Shown piece by piece: positions 35,670-47,300 of a DNA stretch of 64,000 bases. Origin of the DNA: Thalassia testudinum. Its lineage: Eukaryota > Streptophyta > Magnoliopsida > Alismatales > Hydrocharitaceae. The first letter of the stretch is position 1; every line of letters starts with the position of its first letter. The DNA is taken from contig JAZHRO010000063.1 of NCBI GenBank assembly GCA_037157565.1, forward strand, positions 10,646,001-10,710,000, written 5' to 3'. The notes under the pieces were generated by a model. That model searched no databases. It was given only the letters and a program-made list of their open reading frames with translations, and had not been told where the DNA came from. The position numbers were made by a program, and so were the translations under genes.

Positions 35670-37152
35670 ATGGAGGGAAGCAGCTCTGCAATGATGATTC
35701 TTGACAGGCAGTTTACCACCTGTTCGTCGTTCTTTGACGGGAGCAACTACCCCTATTGGAAGCTCAGGATGAAGACGTGGTTTCAAGCTAACGACTTCAT
35801 GATTTGGGCTAGGTGTGAGACGCCGTTTGACATCTCGGAGAAACCCGCGGGAGGCTACTCACAACAACAAATCCGTGAGCTCTCTCTCAACGGAAAAACA
35901 ATGAATGCATTGTATTGTGCATTGACCCCAGAAGAATTCAACAGAATCTCGCAATGCGTCACCGAATACGAGATCTGACACATACTCAAGGTAACTCAAG
36001 AGGGTACCTCCAAGGTAAAGTCTTCTAGAATTAATTTACTTTCACAAGAATTTGAATCATTTTCTATGAAGACTAACGAAACCATAAGTGATGTATACTA
36101 GGTTCACTCTCATTGTGAATGAATTAAAAGCTTTAGGAAAGACCTTTATCAAGAGGGAGATTCAAGGAAAGCTTCTTCGTTCCCTCGGACCAGAGTGGGA
36201 ACAAAAGGTCACTGTGATCGAGGAGGTGAATGACGTAGAGGAGCTCAACATGAAAGATCTCCTAGGCAACCTCATGGCCTACGAGATAAAATGGAAGCAG
36301 AAGGACACACCTGAACCAAAGCCCAATAAGTCTCTCACATTCAGAGCTACGTCAAATAACGAGGTAAGTTCTAATGACGAAGATTTTAATTTTTTACTTA
36401 AAAAGTTTTCCATGTTTTGTAGGGAATCAAAGAAAGAAAAGAAGGGAAAAGATAGCTCGAGACGTTGCTACCACTACAATGAAAAGGGTCATCTTTGATC
36501 TGAGTGCCCTCTTCTCAAGAAGGAGAAGAAGAAGGAGAAGGAGAAGTATAAGAAGAAGGTGTTCCAAGCAACTTGGGACGACTCGAGCTCGGTGGAAGAA
36601 GAAAATTCTGAGAAGAATGAAACCGCTTGCATGGGTTTCATGGCAATCGCAGAAAGCGACAGCGACAACAGCGACAATGAGGTAAATTTTGAACTCCAAG
36701 ATGCCTTTGATGAATTCTATGAAATTAGTAAATCATTAAAGGTAGAAAATAAAAACATGAAAAGGAATCTTAGTTTCCTTAAATCAGAAAATGAAAGATT
36801 AGAAAAATAACTTAAGGATCTAGAAACTAGTTTTAATCCTAAGGATAATAGCTTATTGTTAGAAAATAGAGACCTAATCAATGAGAAGAGTAAGTTGATT
36901 GATGAAAATGCTAACTTAAAAATTGAAATATCTAGTTTAAAAACAAAAATGCATGTTTTAGAAGATGAACTTGCATGTCTTAGGAAGATATCAAATGATT
37001 TGATTAATAAGATAGAAAATTTGTCTAACCCTAAGGTTGAGAAAAGATCTCCTTCAAGGAGACCAACTAAAAAATATGGATTCAAGCTTACTTGGATACC
37101 GAAGAAAGATTTGGAATCTTGTTTTGTAGGTTACAAAGATTTCAACATCTAA
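35670..37152 (+). pseudogene. SIRE-E gag with zinc knuckle and coiled coil, broken
   Basis: Starts MEGSSSAMMILDRQ (35670). Next comes the copia gag signature FFDGSNYPYWKLRMKTW, then KTMNALYCALTPEEF, SSRINLLSQEFESF, NELKALGKTF, LLRSLGPEWEQKV and LMAYEIKWK. A knuckle follows at about 36460-36510 (CYHYNEKGHL, stop, SECP); its second Cys is Tyr. Then come a Lys-rich run, an acidic stretch and a long coiled coil (36720-37060) before KKYGFKLTWIPKK. Defects: a Trp-to-stop change at 35976, a frameshift near 36092, and stops at 36499 and 36808. Otherwise one frame, as in intact SIRE gag. Confidence 0.9.
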
Positions 37153-37658
37153 GATTGAACCTACAAGATGAAGAACGGTCAACTCAAGTTGGGAGGACCA
37201 AGGAGTAGACCAAGGAGGAGGACGAGAAGACCGACAAGATGGTGAACAAATGATCGAATTGCCGCATGTCGACCGCCCAATTGGAGACCGGCGCCAATGC
37301 CCGGACCTCCAAGCTATGAATGGGAACCCCATCCAGTTTGGCATCCACCTCCATTTGGGCCATTTTATTGGCCATGGTAGCTGAGGTAATCTCTAAACCC
37401 TATTTTTCTTCATTAGCATATAGATAGGGGGAGTTTTGTTTTAAAAAATAATAATAATAACGTAGCTATATTACCTTTAGAAAGTAAGAGGTAATAACAT
37501 TGCTATCTTGTTTTATGAAAAGATGAAATTAAAAGAGCATGTTTTAAGAGGAAGTTTAGGATAATTAAAAATTATAGAACCCTTTTGATAATGCTAAAAA
37601 GGGAGAGAATTTTATGTATTATTATTTATGATTTGGTCATCATCAAAAAAGGAGACAT
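37153..37658 (+). other. SIRE-E gag-LTR spacer with polypurine tract
   Basis: Contains a Pro/Trp-rich readable stretch (37260-37380: PPNWRPAPMPGPPSYEWEPH), then AT-rich DNA with an ATA repeat (37446-37458). It ends in AAAAAAGGAGAC just before the 3' LTR. No protease, integrase or RT motif is present. Confidence 0.75.
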
Positions 37659-39310
37659 TGTTGGTGCTAAAGTACCACGATCATTTATTTTGATCATAAC
37701 AAAACACGTATTATTTAACATTTGCATTTGAAGTCTTAGATTTCAGAATATTTGCAAATGGAGACGTGTTTAGATGGAGTTCGAGCTCGCATTCATGGCG
37801 GATTAGAAGAGCTTGACAGAGGAGGAGCTTCGCGATGAGTGAAAGCTTGAAGAAGGAAGGAAATAAAGAATATGATAGATTTCCTTTTTTGTTTTATTGT
37901 ACTGTGATTTTGCTCTTTATTTCTTTCTTAGATCTTATGTTAAAGAGTCTCAAAGTACCCTTAAAATAGTCTTAGGAACACTTGCACAACCCTATGATAC
38001 TTAGATTTTCTGTAGAGAATTTAGAAAACCAAAATAGGGTTCTGACAGCCTAATCAGACGTCTAATCTGGAAATCAGACGTCCAATAACTTAGGCTGGAC
38101 TTAGTAGGTTCTCTCTGATGAAATCAAACGACCAGACCTTAGTCCAAACGTCTTCGAAGACATCTAATGGTTGTGTCAGACATCCAATTAATGGAACGTT
38201 GGCTAACAAAGTAGACGTTGAGGAAAATAACCATTAGGCTTCTATCAGACGTTTGTAGAGTACCCTAGACATCTGATATGTAACCGTTGAGTCTCGTTGT
38301 GAAACAAAATCACCTTTGTCAGATTTTCTAGCTGTTAACCTATCTTGGGAATTCATTCTCGCAGTACAATAGGTTTCCAGATGTCCAGACCTAGTGCCAG
38401 ACATCCTGTATGTTGTCTGATGGCCTTACATTAGAACCCTGTTTAGGTCTGAACCAAGTCAGGAAGGAAACCCACCTAGAATCAGATATCTGACTTAGTT
38501 CCCAGATGTCTTAAAATAGTTTTCCAAACATCTGATACCTGGACCAGACATCTAAAGACCCTGTCAGAATCATAAATGATTCCGATTACGACCTATTTTG
38601 CCTTGGGTTCAACCCCAACGGCTATGGAAGCCTTCTAAGGCCTTCCAAAGCCTTCCTTGGCCCTCTATAAATAAAGGATCCTTGCATTGCAAATACACAC
38701 CAAGCAACACACCTTTCACATCTTTTGTGTCCAAGAGAAGTAGAAGAAGCACTAGCTTTCCAAGCATTTGTTCCACATCTAGAGAGCTTCAATCCAGTTG
38801 CACACCTGCTCTCCCTCCGCGATTACGAGAGCAACGAAGTGCCACCACGTGGTTCATGCACCTACGTCGTCACGCTGACGCACTCCCACCAAAGGAAAGT
38901 TCCCTTACCTATAGTAGCTAGACTTAACCATATACTTTGTGGCTCTATAGGTTGTATTGTATTTCATTTTTGCTTGTGTTGGGTATTTGCTTTGCGAATT
39001 CCTGTCTCCATCGAGGGACAAAATACTCCTCATGAAGAGGGGTGATTTTGAGGTACGCTACCCTCAGGTATAAAGTAGCGTGATTGTACTAAGGTTGAAC
39101 TACCCTCGTTTTAATTAGTTCATTTAGTGGATTTGATTGATTGGAAAATCCTAACTCGAAATGGTTAGGTGGTAGTTTTTACCCGATTTGGGTTTCCACT
39201 TAAAAATCTCTTGTGCCTTTGTGTGATTGCTTATTTTTGTGAGATTATTTATTTTAATTCCACATTTTTATACGTCACGCATATCTCACCCCCTCCCGTA
39301 GGGATTTACA
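37659..39310 (+). repeat. SIRE-E 3' LTR
   Basis: 1652 bp, TGTTGGTGC...GGATTTACA. Collinear with the 5' LTR but with C-to-T/G-to-A changes that erode many GACGTC palindromes, and a short deletion near 38085 (about 34360-34390 of the 5' LTR is missing). Confidence 0.95.
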
Positions 39311-41031
39311 ATGGGTGTATTGATGAATGATTGAGATTTGGTGGTGATAGAGTTGTGGTTTGTGTTTCTTAATGTGTGGTTGGGTAAAGCATGGGTTTGG
39401 AATAAGGAAAAACCCTTATTTTATGGTCTGTTTGTGATCTGCAACAATACCTAACATTAGGTGCTTGTGACATAACGTTAGGTAGCTACAGGTAGCCTAC
39501 CTAATGTTAGGTCGTACTGGCCTAACGTTAGATGGCCTGTCTAGGCACTAAGTTAGGTGGAAACATGGGTTGCTGACCCTATTAACCCTATGGGGTGACC
39601 TAAACTAACCTTAAACCTAGTTAGGGATATAATGGACACTCTCATGGTAAATGAAATGGACAAATCCTATAAACACCATAGAGGGATGCCTAGTGCCCTA
39701 TTTGAGCTATAGCTCTTTAAGCAGACTAAAAGTGATTTGAAACGATTAAGAAAAGGATTGAGCCCTTCATGATGACACCGATGACTCTATTAGGAGTCTA
39801 AAGAGAAAAAGCTTGGATCTTAAGGTCTTGGATAAGATCCCAGGTGATCTAATAGGTTTCTAAGGACTGCCTGATCAGGTACCGATTAGGGGAAAAAAGG
39901 AATTAGGATTGATTAGGCCAATTAGGTGAGCTCGTGAGGTGAGACACCAGGACTTTGTGAACAATGATTTCACTATTGCGAGTTGGAGACCTAGGAATTG
40001 GTAGTTGAGTCTACCAGAGTTCAACATTGGAACTAGGATAGTTCCTGGCTGGGTGTTTCCAAGTGCCGTCATGGAGATGAGGCACTGGGAGGTGTCTTGA
40101 GTTCGAGTTGAAAAGAGGCGCTTCGAGATCTCGAGTGGAATAGTTTCCAGGGATTTTCGGGTGACGGGGATCGTGCGGATCTTGAGTGGAATAGTTTCTA
40201 GAGATCAGGACTGGTAAGAGAGCGTGAGGTCTTGAGTGGAATGGTTTCCAGGGACCTCATGCAACGATGTGGGGGATCTTGAGTGGAATAGTTTCCAGGG
40301 ATTCTTGCATCGGCAAATGCGTAATCTTAAGTGGAATAGTTTCTAGGGATCACGAGCAGTGAGAAGTCACTCCCACCGAAGCTTTTGGATCGAGAACTCA
40401 GGGATGTCTTGAGTGGAATAGTTTTTAGGGACTCTGAGTATAGTCAACATTCCGACGACCGGAGCGGGTATCCTTTGTCTAGTGGACATGAGTGCTTTAA
40501 TCTTTCCTCGAGTCAAGGAGGGAATATGGTACAAGTGTACCATTGGAGATGACACATCGAGATCTCCTTCGGCATGAAGGGCTGATTTGGCCACTTAAGG
40601 ACTCGGAGTGGCAGGTAACAGGATTGTGGATCATTAGGATAGTTGTAGTAGAACATGTGGTTTTAATCAAGCGGGTCTGATTAGTGAGCTAGGACCACGA
40701 TGGTTGGTCAGGTTGATTTGGGTTACGGTTGTAACCTGGGGGTTTTGTGTTAGGTTAAGTATCTAGCCGGTTAGCGAAAATTTACATTGCCTTGTTTTCT
40801 TGGATTACAGTACTTATTTCTTCCCTACTAAGCCAGTTGGCTCATCCCTCCTTTGTAACCTAATTTCAGGCAGTGTCATGTGTCATTGACACGCAAGATT
40901 CAATGTAGTATGGGATTTGCTGCGCGCTACTAGACAGGTAACATTTCAGCTTTGGTTATGGTTATTTCTGATTAATTTGTGCCATACCTCCCGTATTTTC
41001 TTTTAGGGAAGGCCACAGACACCAGTCTGTT
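39311..41031 (+). repeat. LTR-like fragment (older host of SIRE-E)
   Basis: No ORF. It has promoter-like organisation: a cluster of CTAACGTTAG palindromes (39450-39556), a TATA-like CCTATAAACACC near 39668, and a downstream hairpin array (40127-40432). A CTACTAAGCC...GGCTCA block near 40830 recalls the 3' parts of chromovirus (Tekay/Del) LTRs, and it ends GTCTGTTACA at 41031. The other end is probably in 33313-33932 or beyond. No primer site follows, so it is a solo LTR or remnant; the family is uncertain. Confidence 0.45.
40127..40432 (+). repeat. Array of six hairpin repeats
   Basis: Six copies of a core TTGAGTGGAATAGTTTCC(AGG) begin at about 40127, 40178, 40229, 40275, 40323 and 40405, so spacing is ~46-51 bp with one at 82. 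The core is nearly constant while the flanks differ from copy to copy. In most copies the flanks are complementary: copy 3 has GCGTGAGGTC against GACCTCATGC, a 10-bp stem with one G-T pair. Copy 5 has CGTAATC against GATCACG; copy 6 has CTCAG...GTC against GAC...CTGAG. Confidence 0.7.
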
Positions 41032-41536
41032 ACATCCCCCACTCTCCTTTGTCGTCATCTTCACCATTCCCTACTCATCAGATCGAAGGAAAGATAGGTA
41101 GACATCGAGCCATGACTTCTTTCCTCTGGGTGACCTTCACCTCGTCGTATGTGACCGCAGCCACCCTCTCCTTGCTATGTAGAGTGGGAAGAATGAGTTA
41201 GCACCCAAGGACTGCCTCCAACCGTAGCCACACACGTGAGTTCCATTTCCTATGCAGTCATGTGCACATGACACGTGCTACCGTGCGAGGTTGTGAGGAT
41301 TTCTTGTCTCTTTCTTGCTTTAAATATCATGTCTAATGTGGATGAATTGAGCATTTTAAGTCTGGATTGATTCAATGAAATCGGAATTTTATGTTAAACC
41401 TTTCTGTAGATCGACACCCATCTCATCATTAGATGTGGTTTGATCGATTTTAACATTTTCTCTATTTTTTGATTCATCTCGCTATGAACCACGCACAACA
41501 GCAACTATATTCTTTAGATGTAGTGAGAGTGCATCA
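41032..41536 (+). other. Unassigned; end is probable AthF 5' LTR
   Basis: The last part must be the 3' end of the AthF 5' LTR, because GCATCA (41531-41536) lies 2 bp before its primer site. I could not find the LTR start or a convincing second copy near 57410, so its extent is unknown. Nothing else is recognised. Confidence 0.4.
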
Positions 41537-41538
41537 GA

Positions 41539-41557
41539 TGGCACTGTTGCCGGGAGC
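41539..41557 (+). promoter_or_regulatory. AthF primer-binding site (tRNA-Asp type)
   Basis: TGGCACTGTTGCCGGGAGC, two bases after an LTR-like GCATCA end. It matches the tRNA-Asp primer site used by the other Athila-like elements except for single substitutions. Confidence 0.8.
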
Positions 41558-43262
41558 GCATAACATGATTATGATTTGTTGATTCCCCTTCGTATGTTTT
41601 GTTTTAAATTCGGATTTGGCGAGTCTACTGACGGTGTTTCTCCGTATCTTTTGTAGAGCTCATTTTGCGTGATAAAATTCTGAAAATAGTCATGGTTAAT
41701 GATCCTCGGAATGGTCTTTCCAACGAGCTATTATGCGTTCTCTAATTCCATTTGTGCACTGAGTTATGAGCTTTTGAATGTAGTACTATCATACTGAATT
41801 GCTGCCACTGATCAACATGTTGCAGGAATTTTCTGATTTTCTAAGAATCTTGGATTTTAGTGATTTTTTTTTCAAAGTTTCATTAAGTAATCTAATTTAT
41901 GGAGAAAAATTCCTAAAAATTTGCCACGCCGTTCTCAGTAGGTGCCACTGAATTGATTGCTAGTATATCAATCTGAATTTTCAGAATTCAATTTGTGAAC
42001 TTGTGAGTTGTTGTGAGAGCCACACCTTCCTCGATTTTTCTTGAAATATGCATCGAATTTCTCGTGGTTGAGCCCAGCTTCATTATAAAGTTTTTTCAAA
42101 AATTCTAGCTGTTGGATTGATTTTATTGGGCTTGACTTGACCATTGGATTTCTCATTTGATTTTTTTTGTGTTGCAAGGAACATGCTCGTGTTCATTGTT
42201 GGAGTGCAATGGGACAGAAGCAACGAAGGACAAGTGGGCTTTCATTTTTATTCCATTTTTTTCTAGGCTAAATCGTGATAGAGTAGCAGTAGATTAGAGT
42301 AGTTAGGCTTTTATATATCTCTGATTAAGCCCTCGTTCTGGGCCTCTTTTTGAGGTTTGTTCCCCATCTATTTTCTCCACCTTGTCCAGGCGCATTTTTG
42401 GGCCCTATCCCCATTTCTTTAGAATTACATTTTATTTGCTTAAACCTTGTGATTTGATGCGTAGTTAGGTAATTAGTTAGTTAATTTGATTGCTTTTTTG
42501 TGTTAAAAAAAAAGAAAAAAATATATCCCGAGCTACCTGATTAGAAGCAACACATTTAGGGTGAGCATTCTAGGATTTCATTTAAGCTGTCTATAGATTT
42601 TTGATACTTGCATCGGTATGGCATGAGCACATAGAGAGCTGAAGCAAGGTGCGTGCTTATGACCTTTAGCATATCTTATTTGCCATTCATTTGCATTGGT
42701 GGGTTTAAAGACAAGACCATCTTAAGTGTTTGAATTGGATTTAAAAAGAGGTCATATTGAGAAATTAGGATTGCTAATCCAATTGGACTTAAAAAAATCA
42801 AGGGACCATTGATTTGAAAAGGGCTTATATACAAGATTTCAAATCACACGCACGCATGGTTTGCACACTCTAGACTGTGCACCTCACACTTAGGTCTGGT
42901 AGGCTTATACCTCATCCCCTTGCACCACAAAGGGCCTAGACCCAGGTCAAATTTGATTGTCTAGTTTCCCTTTGCGAGTTGGTCTCGTAGGCACTTATGT
43001 AGGTCGACCTAGGAAGCGTAAATTCTTGTGAAAGTTGCTTGGTCACCTCTTTATACTTTTGACCTCAACCTGCTTCAAGATCGGGGGCCTGTCATGATCT
43101 CAAGGTGCACCACACCTCTTATACCACATCTACGGGAATGGAGGAGCACTGAACTTGACTCCTATCTGACTACCCTATGAAGAGGATTGAGGGTAATTAC
43201 AGACCTAAAAAGGAGATAAAACGGAGTAGCTTGGTGTTTGATTGAGGGGTACCTGTTTGTGT
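41558..43262 (+). other. AthF 5' leader
   Basis: Non-coding leader of 1.7 kb between primer site and gag. It includes an A-rich run near 42506. I see no conserved ORF or known motif; its length is like the AthB leader. Confidence 0.6.
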
Positions 43263-45036
43263 ATGCTTGGTAGACAATCCCTAGGAAAAAGCCTAGTCTT
43301 TGATCCTGAACCTGAAAGAACTTTTAGGAGAGCTATCCAAGAGACAAAAATGGCTAACCCAAGAGATAACTAGAGGACTTTGAGAGATTATTTTGTCCCT
43401 ACTACCCATGATATTGCCATTAGACAACCTGAAGGGGACCTATCTTATGAAATCAAGAGCAGCATCATTGCATTGCTTCCCTCATTTTATGCTGCTCCTC
43501 AAGAGGATCTTTACTGTCATCTCGAGCAATTTACCGAGGTCTGCACCATTGTAAGGCTTTATTGACGAAGCCTTGATGCGTACCCTCTTTCTATTTTCCC
43601 TTAAGGATAAGGCTAAGCATTGGCACCATTCTCTTGATGCAAGGATAAACAGTTAGCCTACCCTTAGGGGAGAATTTCTAAAAAGATACTTTTCAATGGG
43701 CATGACCAATCATTTTAGGATGGCAATTATGGGATTTAATCAAATTAATGGGGAGCAATTTCACGAGACATGCGAGCAATTTAAGGATCTTTTGCAATTA
43801 TGCCCCCATCACCAAGTGCCAAAATAGTAGTTGGTTGAGAGGTTCTACTCTGGTCTATCTAATAAGCACAATCAAACGATAGATGGTGCCTGTGCTAGAA
43901 CCTTCTTAACCAAAATTGAGCATGAGGCTTGGGCTCTCTTTGAGACACTCAGTGAAAATTCCATTCATCATACCTCTGCCTACATGGATAAGGGTCCTTC
44001 AATTTTACAAAAGAAGAGAAGCCAATGAGGTCAGGGTAGGAGCCATACAAGATTTAGCCTATCAAATTCAAAAGCTCAATCTAAAATTTGATAGGTTATC
44101 AAATCTTGGGATGTTCCAACAACAGGCCACACAAGCCCAACCTCTGTCTGAATGCTCCATTTGCTAGTGCAATACACACGCCCCTATGGATTGCCATTTG
44201 GCAAACCAATTCCCTTAACTTGTGCAGGCATATTTGAATGTTGCCCAAGGATTTCGTCCCAACCCTCGAAACAATCCCTACTCTAATACTTATGAGAGTT
44301 GGAGTCACCCAAATTTTTCATGGAGGTAAGGGAATACCTCAAATCTAGGGAATCCAGAAGCCCAACCCTTTCAACCCCAACAATTTCAACCTTCTCCCCA
44401 GCCGCATCCAAAGTCCTCTGAATTGAACGAGATAAGAGCCATGATGAAGGCTATGTAAGAGAACCAAAACTTGATCATCCAATCTCAGAACAAGGCGATC
44501 AATGAAATGCAATCTCAAATATGTCACTTCGTTGAGGCTGTAAGACAAAGAGACCTTGGAAAACTACCTAGTACTTTTGAAGAGAACCCCAAGGGTAAAG
44601 GGATCATAATGAGGGAACATGCCAAAGCAGTGACTGTTATGAGGAGTGATAAAGAAATCTTCAAACTCGAAGCATCTCCTACAGTTAACCCTCTTACCAT
44701 TCCAACCCTGCTTTTCACCCCCATCGAGAAAGAACCCACTAGTCCTTTCTCGCTTGAAATCACCCCACCGGAGGAGGTTGACGTTCAACCTTTTTTCCAC
44801 CATCATAACCCCCCTACCCCACAGAAGCTGAGAGTGCCCTTTCCTGAGTGCCTTCATGCTTCTATGGGATCTACACCTGGCTCATCTCAAGCCACAAAGC
44901 GAGTGGACGAGATCCTAGAAACATTTAAGTAGGCTCACATAAACCTGTTGTTGTTGGATGCCATAAAACAAATCCTATCCTATGCTAGATTTCTAAAGGA
45001 CCTTTGTAAACAGAAATAAAGATCTCGAAAATAGGT
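43263..45036 (+). pseudogene. AthF gag, broken
   Basis: Start MLGRQSLGKSLVFDPEPERT at 43263, parallel to the AthA and AthB gag starts, then a stop, then LRDYFVPTTHDIAIRQPEGD. The capsid domain shows SIIALLPSFYAAPQEDLYCHLEQF; later parts show FKDLLQLCPHHQVPK, TRTFLTKIEHEAWALFETLSENS, and a knuckle-like CSIC...CHLA (about 44155-44205). The Gln/Asn/Pro-rich tail (44200-44930) ends near ILSYARFLKDLCKQK, the gag-protease junction. At least five stops and several frameshifts are present. Confidence 0.85.
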
Positions 45037-45960
45037 CCAAACCAAGGTTGCCTTGCCTGACCTTGTTAGTTCGGTAATCCAACATGGTGTAACCCCCAAG
45101 TTGAAGGACCTAGGAGCCCATACATTTCAGTGGTCGTTAGTGACCTTTGCATAGATGAGGCTCTCCTTGATCTGGGTGTGGAGGTACATATATTATTGAG
45201 CTCTGTGTACGAGTTAGCTTGGAGGAGGTGAATTGAAACCTAGACATGTTGTCCTCCAAGTAGTTGATCGATCTTTGAAGAAACCACGCAGTCTATTGCA
45301 AGATGTCTTTGTAAGAGTGGAAGATTTCTTCTTCCCTGTAGACTTTTTAATACTTGACACTGACCCATCCAACCAGCCTTCCAAACCATCAATCATTCCT
45401 GGATCCCCTTCTTGACTACAGCTAATGCTTCGATTAACTGTAGATTGAGGGTGTTAAAAATGGGTTTTGGAAACAAGAAAATCCAGCTGAATTTGTTCGA
45501 TGCTTATAAACAACCCGAACTTGAGGATTGTCTCCAAATTGAGGTGGTGGATGAGATTGTGGAAGAAACAACCTCGACACTCCTTTGTGAGGATCCTTTA
45601 CAATTGATTATCGCAAATGACCATTCTCTCATTCTTAACTTGGAGGGGGACATGCTAGAGTATAAGGACTTATTAGGGGTCAAGGTTGAATTAGCATTAT
45701 TGCCATGGACTGTTAAGGTAGACTTGTTACCTGAGATGGGAACCTCCAATCTCATCCCTTCTATACAAAAAGCACCTGACTTGGCATTGAAACCACTACC
45801 TGAGTCTCTTAAGTATGCCTTTCCTGGGTCTAATGACATGTTTCCTGTAATTGTCTCTATGGCATTGATTGCAACTCAGGAGGGAGATTTGATTGATTGT
45901 TTAAAAAGGCACAAGAAGGCTATAGCTTGGACTATCGCGGACATTAGGGGAGTTGATTCC
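45037..45960 (+). pseudogene. AthF aspartic protease region
   Basis: The active-site stretch reads ALLDLGVEVHI (Asp codon 45169-45171); Val-Glu replaces the usual Ala-Ser after Gly. It continues GELKPRHVVLQVVDRSLKKP, VEDFFFPVDFLILDTDP, then after a frameshift near 45412 TTANASINCRLRVLKMGFGN. An acidic linker (IEVVDEIVEETTS) leads to LALKPLPESLKYAFPG, where the RT connection begins. Frameshifted and inactive. Confidence 0.8.
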
Positions 45961-47300
45961 ACCCTTTTCATGCATCGCATTTACATAGATGACTCTCTGA
46001 AACCTTCTCAAGAGATGCAAAGGAGATTGAACCCTAACATGAGAGAGGTTGTAAAGAAGGAGATCCTCAAGTGGTTGGACACTGGGACCATCTATCCTAT
46101 TTCTGACAACAGATGGGTTAGTCCAATCCATGTGGTGCCAAAAAAGGTTGGGTTCACAATTGAGATTAATGACTAAGGGGAACAAATTGGCACCAGACCC
46201 TCAACTGGCTGGAGGGTCAGTATTGGCTATAGAAAGTTAAATACAGCCACCCAAAAGGACCATTTCTTGTTGCCATTTATTGACTAGATACTCGAAAAAC
46301 TGGTCGGGAACAAGTATTTTGCTTTTTAGATGGTTATTCTGGGTATAACCAAATAGCTGTATTCCCTGATGATCAGGAGCACACGACATTCATAAGCTCC
46401 TATGGCACATTTGCATTTCGACAAATGCCTTTTGGCCTATGTAATGCTCCTACGATGTTCTAGCATTGCATGATGTCTATCTTTTATGATACGATAGACG
46501 ATTTTTTGGAGATTTTCATGGATTGGTTTTCCATATGTGGAACATTGTTTGACCAGTGTCTCTTCCATTTAAAAAAATCCTTACCCATTGTAAGGAAATT
46601 GGTCTTGTGCCCAGTTGGGAGAAAAGGCAATTTCATGATCCAACGAGGCATTATACTTGGGTATGTTTCAAAGAGGGGACTAGAGCTTGATAAGGCAAAG
46701 ATTGATTCCATCTCTAGACTTTCCTCGCCTACCAATGCTAAACAAGTCAGATCTTTTTTAGGCCATGCAGGTTTTATAGGCGCTTTATTAAGAACTTCAG
46801 CAAAATTTCTGGGGCACTTTGTGACTTACTGTCAAAGGATACCCCCTTTGCATTTGATGGAAAGTGTGCTAAGGCCTTTCAATATTTGAAAAAGGCTCTT
46901 CTAACAGTGCCTATCTTACGAGCACCTGATTAGACTCTTCCATTTGAGTTGATATGCGATGCTTTCGACTATACTGTGGGAGCGATCCTAGGTCAAAGGG
47001 TGGATAAAAAGCCTCATGTTTTATACTATGCTAGTAAGACCTCAACTGAACCACAACAAAACTACACTATCACAGAGAAAGAATTACCCACAGTAGTCTT
47101 TGCTTTGGAAAAGTTTCCATCTTACATTCTAGGGTCCAAAGTTGTGTGACTACTCTGCTTTGAAACATTTGCTATCCAATAAGGACACCAAACCTAGACT
47201 CATAAGATGGATTTTGTTACTTCAAGATTTGATTTGGTGATCAAGTATAAAAAGGGAGTTGAGAATATCGTAGCAAACCACCTATCTCGGATCTAGATTG
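45961..47300 (+). pseudogene. AthF reverse transcriptase and RNase H, broken; catalytic site lost
   Basis: RT motifs in order: MQRRLNPNMREVVKKEILKW (46015-46075), WVSPIHVVPKK, IGYRKLNTATQKDHF, FLDGYSGYNQ (46325), MPFGLCNAPTMF. The catalytic segment reads FMDWFSICG near 46520, where the second Asp of the DD pair is Trp. SFLGHAGF and LRPF follow. RNase H (46925-47300) shows ICDAFDYTVGAILGQ and YYASKTSTEPQQNYTITEKEL. Stops lie near 46174, 46286 and 46461 and frameshifts near 46320, 46780 and 47145. Confidence 0.9.

Larger units (their letters stand above)
33933..39310 (+). mobile_element. SIRE-E: gag-only Ty1/copia element
   Basis: Complete 5378-bp element: LTRs 33933-35615 and 37659-39310, an initiator tRNA-Met primer site, gag, and a polypurine tract AAAAAAGGAGAC (37645-37656). 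The flanking 5-mers GTGGG and ATGGG match at four of five positions, an aged target duplication. Between the end of gag (~37150) and the 3' LTR there is only ~510 bp, so protease, integrase, RT and RNase H are missing. LTR design and gag type fit the SIRE/Maximus lineage. Over the first ~137 bp the LTRs differ at about 13 positions by my count. Confidence 0.92.
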
